NCBI GenBank assembly: GCA_905221605.1
Contig: CAJNDS010002096.1
Location: 124,001-188,000 of the forward strand
DNA: 64,000 nt
Direction of reading: 5' to 3'
Origin: Symbiodinium natans
Lineage: Eukaryota > Sar > Dinophyceae > Suessiales > Symbiodiniaceae
Below the pieces are notes generated by a model. The model made no database searches. It worked only from the letters and a program-made list of their open reading frames with translations, and was not told the DNA's origin. Each line of letters opens with the position of its first letter. Within the stretch, counting starts at the first letter, position 1. The position numbers and the translations under genes are program-made. Positions 55,286 through 64,000 of the stretch are shown piece by piece.

Positions 55286-56534
55286 GCGAAACACCATCAA
55301 AAAGGGAATGTAACACTCAAGTTATTCACACTTCCTTCATGAATAAAACAGTGTGCATCGGAAATGCCATGGGCCATTACAACACAACACGTGACGAGAC
55401 ACCCAAATTGTTTCCAACATTTGCTGCGAGCCATTGATCTCCCAGTCGCATCGGCGCCAGCCCGCGAGATGGAATTATGGCAACCAGAAGAAGGAACCAT
55501 GGCATCTTCCATGTATTTGTCAAGACTTGAAATTTGGGGCAATGGTTGATCATTCACAATGCTCTGTTGCTACACATGTTCACACGTAAGTTCACATGTT
55601 CACGGCAACTGCAATCGTGCAATCGTTGACCACATGCTGAAATGAGTTCGCAAAAGAACAGCCAACAATCGAAACTACACACGAAGAACGGTGCTGAGCT
55701 CCAAATCCGCGCCAGCCACAGGGCCTTGTTGCGCATCCTTCGTCCTTAGAATCCCTAAAGATTAGATTCGGGGGGCTTGCATCTGTCATTTCTCCAACGG
55801 ATGAGGTTCTCGAAATCTTCGATTCATGCACATCTGCGAAGTCGAGCCACATGGCAGCAAAATGGCCGAAAGCAACTCTGACTCTGACTGGACCAATGAC
55901 CAACAGCTCTCGGTTGCAAATGATTCGAAAAACATCCTGCAGGGGCTGGGTGGTCCCGAATAACGCTTGTTGGTGTCGAAAGTAGCCAAAGCATTGTGCT
56001 CAATACTGCTCCAAGGTCGATCCTTAGCTCTTGCTTTAAAATCAACAAAACGAATTGATGGGCTCCACAAAGTCTAACAGTGATGCACCAGTGCGACACC
56101 TAAAGCAACAGTGTGATCCAACGATCACGTGTGAGGTCCTTCGCTCACCCGGGTTGGGAGAGCGGGAACAGCACTGTTCAAACTCTAACTTTCACTCTCA
56201 CAATTGCTGCAACAGAAGCGAGACTCAGACATCCATGCACATGTATGTTATAAAGAAGCACGTGTGCCAGTGCTTCACATTTTGCATCAAAACTATGTTT
56301 ACAACACATCATCAAAATTGCCAACAGCATTCTTGTAACAAGCAAACGGAAACATGGATTTTATGATGGAGTGCAATCTTATTCCCTGTTTGCTTGCGTT
56401 GTTGTAAACAAAAACGCTACACATACTCATTGTAAAATGTAAGTGGTGAAACAACAGATGCGGCATTTACGATGTCCGCACTCTTTCTTTTGCGCCCAAG
56501 GCGAACAGTGGGGCTTCAGAAGATTTAGGAGCAA
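55286..56534. other. No gene recognised
   Basis: Moderately AT-rich sequence with short overlapping frames on both strands and no motif. Confidence 0.4.
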
Positions 56535-56627
56535 GCCCAGTACGCACGCTGGTCGTTGCCGCACCCAACATTGGAGATATCGTGCGATCTTCAATTGCAA
56601 CATCGCGCGCACTCCTCAGGAATGCAG
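56535..56627 (+). repeat. Dispersed repeat, copy 2 (internally shorter)
   Basis: Same order of blocks as copy 1 at 55.1 kb (gcccagtacgcac, tggtcgttgcc, cattggagatatc, cttcaattgcaacatc) but without the middle segment. Ends are diverged and no terminal inverted repeat is obvious. Confidence 0.75.
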
Positions 56628-58628
56628 CTGAGCAAAAACAAGGCAACGCAGCAGGTTGCGAACAGGGGGGGAAACTAAAAGCATGAGAAGCAAAAAGACC
56701 AAAGTCACGCACAAGACGAGCAACTCACTCGTGTTCCAAAGTACCAAGTGCAAGTAACCCTTCACAGTCACACAGCTCACAGGCACTCCAAACACTTCTT
56801 TCAGCTTTCTCGCACTGCTTCTTTCAGCTTTCTCGCACTGAAACACGACTCCGGTCTTGAGCCAAACAACATGCGTTTGCATGTGGGGTCAAACACTGGG
56901 CTTTAAACACTCTCCAAAACTGAAGCTGCATGGTCGCAGACAGCCCACACAACTCAAATGCCACTCAAGGTGCTTGCACAGCTCCAAACAGATGCAAAAC
57001 ACTCAAAACCGCAGCAACGCAGAGCTGACCTCTACACCACACACTTCCACTATCTACACCCCTTTGGACTCAAAGCTCACCGACACAGCTCATCTTCAGC
57101 AAAAGACGACGCACAACTGTCACTGCCAAGAGTCCAATCACTTGCTGTTCTACGGCTGCAGCACTGTTCAAACTCTGAGACGGTTCTCCACACCAGTCGC
57201 CAACAATCCTACACAGGGTGGAAAATTTAACTGCTAAGTGTCGTTTGCAAGCTAGGGCATTGGTGTCTGACAGCTTCCATGATGTGTATGTCAGCATGCA
57301 CATGCCACTAAGTGCCCAAACTGAATCGAAGGCACCGATTTAACTTACACACACACCGAGCACAAGTCACAGAGTGCCCTTAAACAAACTTAAAGCACCC
57401 AAAAAAACTTGAACCGAAGTGCATCACTTTAAGTCACAAGCTCAAAGGTGTCTCAATACCAGCAGAAAACCTAAATTTCAAACCAAAAGAATGTACAAAG
57501 ACCACTTTGACGAACCTAAAATTTGAACCAAAGGGCTGCCACGCGGCATTTGAAAAAAAAAAAAATGTTTGACTTTGAAAAAAAAAAAAAAAACGTGACA
57601 ACAACCAAAGTGTTCAAAAAACCAAACAGAAAAATTTTTAAATCAACAAAAATCTGAAGTGTTTCGACACTGAGCAGAAAGGTAGACGCGATCTCTAGAG
57701 CCTTCAGAAATCCTAAAACGCTTGCTCCAGAAGTTGCACCCAGCAGAAAACCTTGTCAAAATCAAGAAATTTTTTTCTTAACTTTTTGCAATTAAAATCC
57801 AACTGCTTTACAGGTACACGTGCATGCTGCCAAATCGCTTTTAACGCACAATCCTTAAAGGCATGTCTTAAGCGCAGTTTCAACCTCAAAAAAAAAAAAA
57901 ACAAAGAACGCGTTACGTAACCTCCACAGAACATTGACGACAAATCAAAAACAAGTCAATGATTTTTAATTTTTTGGAATGAACCTGAAAGCTTCCCAGC
58001 ACAATCTCGAGTCTTTGTGCAAGATCGTTCTTCGCATTATTTTCAGTTTGTAAAGCCGTTTTTTTTTGCCTTAAGCAAACCCACTGTCTGCGAAAAGAGA
58101 AGCCGCTATGTTGCTTGCGTCCGGGTTTTGACTGTCTGGCATGCTTTCGCATTTTGCGATGATCTCCCTGCACTGTCAGATTTCCAAAAGAGTTGATTTA
58201 TGTGACCCTTCTAGTTTCCCAGTTGACACGTGATGTGCACTTGAGTTGTCTGCCAGAGTGTGAAGCACAGGCACGAGAACATGTCAGGCAGTGCTGAGCT
58301 TGCTCCATTTCAGCATTTGTGGTGCTTCGCCAACTCACATTCCCAGGGCATCTTGTGGACATTTGCTCAACGTCAATCTGCATGGATATCCGTGAACCTC
58401 AGTCAACGGTGCCAGCAAAAGCATGCGGAATTTTACAAATGGTGAAGTGTCATTGTGCAATAAATTATTCTGAACTGATGGGAAACAATAATGTTTTTGA
58501 GAGGCAAGCACAGAGGTTTGGACAATCTTGACAGCGTCTTGTTCTGAGGGGCAGGTTCATCTCTGATGCCATGTGGTTGCAGATTGGCCGATCAGGCACG
58601 GACTTCCGTTTGATGATCATGTGGCTGC
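56628..58628. other. AT-rich, gene-free stretch with A-runs
   Basis: Long A-runs occur at about 57553, 57579 and 57887. The sequence is rich in caaa and ttgaaa words. No frame longer than 141 codons and no motif. Confidence 0.45.
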
Positions 58629-58998
58629 ATGTCAACTAAGGCCTTCGCAGATGCATGTGCCTCATCCACATCCGCGGGTCTCGGTGGTTTTGTCTGCCTG
58701 CCTAAAGGTTGTTGTCTTTTCTCCCAGGAAACCTTTTTCCAAAGCGAATTGTACACCTTCTTCCCGTGGTTTCCTGCTGCACCCTCCTGCATCTCCTGTC
58801 ATGCCTTCTGCCGACCGGACATCCGCCCCTGCACGTTACCCCGCTGCAACAACTCTGCTTTGGAGGCTGCCTCCTGGAAAGGACTCTCGCTGGCCAAAGG
58901 TATGTGCGTGTTGTTCCGTTCCTTTCTTCTTGTTACAGGAGCGTCAATACATTTCCGTCCATGTTGACCATGCTGATAGCCTCAGTCGGGGTTACTAA
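58629..58998 (+). pseudogene. Degenerate retroelement RNase H-like domain
   Basis: A plus frame starting at 58629 reads FADACASSTSAGLGGFVCLP, then a run ending FFPWF, then CNNSALEAASWKGLSLAKGM. A shift to another frame continues LLQERQYISVHVDHADSLSR (58930-58990). The order A-DA-AS...GLGGFV, (D/N)NSA...KGLS and I-VHVDH...ADSLSR is the RNase H-like part of reverse transcriptases as found in algal DIRS-like elements. The frame changes once, the central part between FFPWF and CNNSA is too short, and the VPG-N linker before ADSLSR is missing. The element is therefore broken. No flanking RT or recombinase part was recognised. Confidence 0.55.
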
Positions 58999-61900
58999 CC
59001 GACCCTGCTTGGCTTTCAGGAATCCACTCGCGGCACAGTGCCCTGGTCTGCACTCCCTACAACCTTTTCTGTGCACACGTATCCGCTGGAAACGGATCTC
59101 TCACGCTTGCTGGCGTTTGCTTGAAGAATGCTGGCCCTGCTACCCCTGCGGGTCAAGCTGCTGGACACGACCAGCATTCTCTCCTCTTCCTTCCGCCCGG
59201 GTGCCTTTCCCGAAGTCTTTCCGTCCGACCGGGATTTTTACGCCAGCGTGATAAAAAAGATGCGTGCAGTGTTCCGTCTAAAGGTGGCATTTAGGAACAT
59301 TCGTAACGGACAAGTGCCGGCAGTGAACCTGGATAATACGTTTGCAAGGGACAGAAAGTGTCCGAGGTTAGCTAGTGTTTTTTTTCGAAATTCCTTTTCG
59401 TTGCAAGCTCGAATCCGTTTAGAAGCAGCGAAGCAAACATCGTAGTATTTTCAAAGCCACATTCCTTAAGTTTGTATTGTGTGGTTAAAGTCGTCGCCGG
59501 CTCTGCCAATGTTGATTTCTTCGCACGTTCGAAGAACAGAGGAATGAACGCAACGACAGGTTGGCTTGTAGCAAGAGCCAACGTTTGCGCACCAAGCTGG
59601 CTTGGAGGACACGTTAGTCATTTTATCGACATGCCTTTGATTAGTTTTGGTCCTTTGTACCCGGAGAAAATCGTCAACAAGGTGGAAAGTCTGGAGGTGC
59701 TGATTCTGCACGAGCGCGTCAGGTTGGCGTTTTGTTGATGTGTTACTTGTTCGCCAAGGGCTTCCAAGCGTGGAACATGGTGCAGTGGTGCCCCAAAAGG
59801 CATGGAAAGTTTTTTTCAAAAGCTCGGCGGAGCCGGAGGCGCCTGCTACCCCACAAGTGCGCTATCAACTCACTATTCCCTTCGTTTTTCTTCGTTTTCA
59901 TGTTTGAGCAAGAAATGCTTGCGAGTTTCTTTGATACCACCCAGATCACAAATTTTCGCATTGCGGGTTAATCTCCATTTTCAGACGTCGAATAGATGGC
60001 ATGCTTGAGTATGGAGGCCTGAAGAGATTTGTTTTGTGGACGTATTTGTGGGCAGCAGCCTGTGTTTGTTGCCGAATCGTTTTTGTGTGATGCTGTTAGC
60101 TGTAGGTATTCTCCACTCAACAAATGCTCTAGTGATCGAGCACTTGCTACTTTTTCGTTGAGCATTTTTTCAGATGACTGGCGCAATGTTTTCGATCATG
60201 TCTTCGCAGTTGTTTGCGGATAGCTTTTTAGAACATGCACATCTTTTGTGAATGATTTGGCTCTGCTGCAGGTAGGGTGCTGAATTCTACGTATTTTGAG
60301 ACATTCTCTTGCCTCCGTATCTCAGGCCGTTCAATCGCGGCAACCTCATCCAGATTGCCATTTTTGCCTGCTGCACAAGCTGCTTCCTCATTCCAGGTTG
60401 TCTTTATGACATGATGGTTTTCTGCAACAAAAGGCGATCGTTTCTCGAGACAGTTGCGGAGTCCAGTTTAATGTTTGAATGCGCAGCAGGCTGTGGCTGG
60501 GCATCTTACTGTCCAGCAAGCTGGTGTTCCATTTAGCCATCGCATCCACGGTGCGGTCTCACAGCAAAGGCTGCTGGCCATGTATTTTTCGATGTATAAA
60601 GGCAGATTCGATGTCCAAGTTGTGCAGGTGACACAGAATCTCGAGAGGATGCGGCGCTCACTGACGAGGCTCCCTTGAGATCCGAGTTTATATCTTGGTT
60701 GCAAGTAGCGGCTGCAAGCATGTTAGATGCCGACATGCGCAGCCGCCACGGTTCTTCATTTCAGTCCTAGTTGCGATGTATGATTTAATTTGAGGTGTTC
60801 TGGAATTGGTTTTGTTGTGTGAGCGGGCTGTGGTGGCTATGTGGTCGTGAATGAAGATTGGGTTGCAAATTAAAAATCCAGGATGGTGCCGCAGCTGTCA
60901 GCCTGGTCCTCATTCCGTGGCCTTTGCACAGTGTCAGCACATGCCCAAAGTTTGTACGCCAACACCATTGCAACATGACAGGGTTTTGTGAGGGGTGCGT
61001 GTATTCGTCCACTCTTGGGACATGTTGTTGGTCCGGCTTCTTCGTATATAGGTCGAAGAATAATGCGCGCCGAGAAGATACAGGCAGCTTGACCGCCAGC
61101 AAGTCGCTTGTCAAGCGCTGCATGCAGATGATCTCGGGAGGAAGACTCCATAGAGGTACCAGCAGCAGGTCTAGTTCGGAACCTGGTTTCCATGAACTTC
61201 ACACGCTTTGGTCACTTTCGCGGTGCAGCTTTGCGCTTTGATGGCTTTGGGTTTGAGGAGAATACTGTGCCGTTTGGCGATGTTCTTTTCAACGTCACTG
61301 TGCAACCGCCTCCTGTTGTCCCGTGCTTGGTGCATGAACTCACTGATGAAGGAACAGAGCGCGATGTTGCTGCTGAAGTTTTCGTTTTCTGAGGCGGAGC
61401 CTGCCGAACAAAACGAGCACGCCAGTGAACAGCAAGACTGCAGGCGCATCTGTTGTTGATTTTCGGGAGAGCGGCTTGATGTAGGTTGTTAGCCACGAGA
61501 GGTGGTACGACTGGAGTCCGTGGTCTTACTGCTCGAAGAGCTGTGGCCAAGGATGGAAGAGCCATGGCCTGTGATACACTATGCAGACTATGCACCAAAA
61601 GGATCCAAAAGGCGCCATTTGTTACTTGGACATTCCCAGGTCGCAAGAGGACTGTGGCCTTGCAGCCGCGGCACGGGGGCCTTGAGTGCTGCCCTCGTCT
61701 TTTCCGAACCCTCCAGCAGCTTTGCAGAACTGTGGTGCATTTTAAACAATTGACAGGTGTGATGGGGCCTCGGAGGACATCGCTAGCGTATTCTGATATC
61801 GTCATGCTGTGTGTCTCTGTTATTCCCTTTGCGGAATCGCTTTTCTTGACATCCGGATCTGTGGTAGATTCAGCATCCCATGCACGCACTTTTTGGCTCG

Positions 61901-62774
61901 AACCTGCAATGTTGCTGCAGTCCTAGGCGATGTAAGGCGTTGTCCTGCCCGCTGAACGGCGTTGTCCTTCCTTTTAGCATCGTGGTTCGTGTGATCGTGA
62001 CCGCTTCAAGCTGAAATTCGACTTTGGCTCCGCCAATGACTGACGGTATGGTGAGCACGGTACTCAAAATTACTTGCCAGAGGCTTAGTACTGTAAAAGC
62101 GCCCTGATTCGAGTCTGACACTGCCTGGGCTCGAGGTGGTGACCAAATCTTTCGTCTGCTTTTCGAAAGCCCTGCCGAGCTGAAATTTGCCCACGGCTGA
62201 GCTTGCCTCAACAGCAACCTCGGTGAGACTGGGCACGCAATCCGATATGCCAGGAGGCTGTGAAGGCAGCAACTGCTGACCTCTGTGGCTCCAACTCGCA
62301 GCCCAGGCTGACAGATGTCAAAGGGGCCACAACTTGTCCGCAGTGCATTTGTTGAAGGTATCTTGCCGAAGATGGAGCTTGTGTGGTCCTGTCGGACTGT
62401 CGCTGCTTTCACGGTTCCTGCATCGCTGAACAGTTTTCCACTGGGCTTCGTGAGGACAAGACTTTTCGGAGCTTCCTGGCAACAGCCACCAGGCGATCTG
62501 ATGACTCAAGCCTGTGTTCCTGAGAACTGACACCGTCCCGCAGGTCGGCCCATACTTCTTCCATGCTACTCCGACTAGATGCGCATGTCTTACTGTCTTC
62601 ACGTGGTCGGCAGTGGCCCCTTCACGACGCATGCTTATGAGGTGAGCGAAGCAAAGCCCACGATGTGCGGATGGCAAGAGGTGCCTTTTTCAGCGGCATC
62701 TGCGGTAGCACATGGCTGAGACATTCCCATGTCCTCTGAGCCTTTTGAGCCTTTGAAGGATTTGCGTGACATTG
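58999..62774. other. No firm gene; possibly further element remains
   Basis: T-richer plus-strand sequence with many pyrimidine runs. A 225-codon minus frame (61212-61889) is a Ser/Arg/Thr-rich chance frame. A minus frame at 62010-62270 (VPSLTEVAVEASSAVGKFQL) is protein-like. No retroelement ends or repeats could be defined. Confidence 0.3.
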
Positions 62775-63730
62775 ACGAGCTGTGCAATGCTCAGCTTCAA
62801 TCCGATTGCGTCAGGCTGTTAAGACTTCGATGAATCGAGGTTGGCACAGTTCGACGAAACTCCTGACATGCCTGACAAGCCTGACAAGCCTGGCAGGCCA
62901 GGAAAACAGGAACGCCTGCTTGTCGCCTTTTGGATTACGGACCTTCAGGCAAGCAAAGAAGCGCAAGAAGAGACGGGTGGCCAGGGCTGCCAGGTCAAAG
63001 GAGGCAAATGGGTTCTCTTACCCTTCAGTCCTGGTCCTCAAGTCTTGTGCCAAAGCGGCAGGCCTTGGGGGCACAGAGATCTCAGCCACCAGATGGACTG
63101 GATGCACCAGCTTTCGAAATTGAGGAGGATTCCGGCTGTCCAGCGTCCCTTAATGTGGAGAAGGTGCCGCAGGCTCTGCAAGAGCTGGATCAAGTTGGCC
63201 CTTCCACATCTGCGATCGAGACCGGCCCAGTGGGCGAAGAGGAGCGGACACGTTGAAAGTTCGGGTTCACTTCTATGAAGTTGCGGGAGAGTTGCAGGGT
63301 TTTGCTCGGCTCCTTTTTTTTTCAGGTTCCGGCAGACGATGCTCTCATCCGGGCAAAGTCATGTCCGTGCTTCCCAATATTTGAGGAGAGGTCTCTGACA
63401 GAGTGCCAATGTGGCTGTGAGTGTGGCTGTGAGTGCCTGACAGCCAGAAGATTGATTCAGAGCAGGTTGATGAAGGGCGCGATCTGTGCTGTCGCATCGT
63501 TCGCCCTGAGTGGCAGGCTGAAGCTCAACAAGAAGGGGCGCAAGGGGCGGAAGAAGCGGAAGAAGCGGAAGAAGTGGAAGAAGCGGAAGAAGTGGAAGAG
63601 GTGGAAGAGGTGGAAGAGGCCCTGTAGCATCTTGAGGTCACAGCACAACTCCGGAAAACGGCTAGCATAGCTCATAGAGAAGCGCAAAGATTGCTGCGAA
63701 TTCTGCCAGGCCAACCAGCTGTGGCCTGCA
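62775..63730 (+). CDS. Coding-looking acidic plus-strand region, unresolved
   Basis: Plus frames at 63090-63256 (PAFEIEEDSGCPASLNVEKV, then PQALQELDQVG) and 63433-63627 (QKIDSEQVDEG ... EEAEEVEE repeat to TAG) have strongly protein-like acidic sequence. After the TAG the next frame continues VTAQLRKTASIAHREAQRLL to a TGA near 63738. Exon edges and the link across the stop are unclear. This could be a gene with a Glu-rich tail or a decayed element ORF. Confidence 0.35.
63545..63622 (+). repeat. GAAGAAGYG-type repeat
   Basis: Tandem gaagaagcg, gaagaagtg and gaagaggtg units encoding Glu-Glu-Ala and Glu-Glu-Val. Confidence 0.85.
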
Positions 63731-64000
63731 ACGCCTGAGTCCACTCCACCGCAGTCTCCTCGTGCTGTCGTGTGGGTCCCTGTCCATGCTGTTCCAGTCC
63801 GCAGCCTAATGCAGGGATTAAATCCGAGAGTTGACGAACGGAAGGATGCCGCATGTGGGTTCGTTTGCAGACACATCTACACTCAGTGCCATCTACCAAA
63901 AAGATGTATAGGACTGTAATTATACTTTAATTCGCTGTGCACAGCAACGAGTCTCGCGAAAGGCCCGTGAAATCCGTAAAGTCCCAACACGTCCCAACTC
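63731..64000. other. No gene recognised, right edge
   Basis: Short overlapping frames only. Confidence 0.4.

Noticed and set aside
58980-59022. Yeast-like intron with TACTAAC and tttcag near the retroelement remnant
   Set aside because: The branch-point-like word and AG are present, but the flanking frames are already broken and no coding join is gained. Likely coincidence.
61212-61889. 225-codon minus-strand open frame
   Set aside because: Ser/Thr/Arg/Cys-rich with no motif, no signal peptide and overlapping equally open frames. Probably chance.
1-64000. tRNA, rRNA, U-snRNA or spliced-leader RNA genes
   Set aside because: I looked for a T-arm GGTTCGA context and for the dinoflagellate leader core ending in TTTGGCTCAAG and found no convincing copy by eye. 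A covariance-model search would be needed to exclude them.

Overview
This window reads as nuclear DNA of a dinoflagellate, most likely a Symbiodiniaceae-type alga. Four things point to this. First, there is a plastid light-harvesting chlorophyll a/c polyprotein with a tripartite leader carrying an FVAP motif. Second, introns begin with GC, GA or GT and end in AG, with a G following the splice point on both sides (AG|G ... AG|G). Third, there are TTTAGGG-type telomere-like repeats. Fourth, the base composition is GC-rich and intron-rich, with very short exons and wide stretches without long ORFs. No bacterial features (operons with ribosome binding sites, CRISPR, IS elements) are seen. Because exons are short, most genes were recovered by joining exons by hand on the basis of splice motifs, reading phase and family motifs. 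Exact exon ends are predictions.

Layout. 0-13 kb: a 221-bp telomere-like array at 638-858, mostly unassignable sequence with a few candidate minus-strand exons (4.4, 6.4, 8.9-9.2 kb), an AT microsatellite plus purine tract (10.4-10.6 kb), and two adjacent tandem repeats (11.9-12.5 kb). 13.6-15.0 kb: a coiled-coil gene on the minus strand. 19.7-21.1 kb: a cathepsin B-like protease gene (minus), followed upstream by an AT-rich fragment of clathrin heavy chain (21.18-21.39 kb) that does not match its surroundings. 21.7-21.96 kb: homopurine tract. 25.5-26.85 kb: a gene of unknown family with MGQ repeats and a coiled coil (minus). 29.2-30.7 kb: candidate minus-strand exons. 31.2-33.0 kb: a DoxX-like membrane protein gene (minus). 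33.8-35.3 kb: coding-looking plus-strand sequence. 37.6 and 40.5-40.7 kb: two EF-hand exon pairs (minus), with a degenerate satellite between them. 44.2-47.0 kb: the LHC polyprotein gene (minus). 50.0-50.4 kb: the end of one minus-strand gene 39 bp from the probable start of the next. 51.3-51.7 kb: another minus-strand exon. 52.5-54.05 kb: a prolyl 4-hydroxylase-like 2-oxoglutarate dioxygenase gene (minus). 55-58 kb: AT-richer, repeat-containing sequence without genes. 58.6-59.0 kb: remains of a retroelement RNase H-like domain (plus). 62.8-63.9 kb: coding-looking acidic plus-strand sequence.

Functionally the genes look like ordinary cell housekeeping: photosynthetic antenna, lysosomal/secreted proteolysis, calcium binding, prolyl hydroxylation and membrane proteins. 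They lie mostly on one strand, as expected for dinoflagellate unidirectional gene arrays with spliced-leader trans-splicing. I see no convincing novel multi-gene system. The most unusual items are the foreign-looking clathrin fragment, the phased telomere-variant array, the stop-free intron in the protease gene and the 39-bp intergenic spacer.
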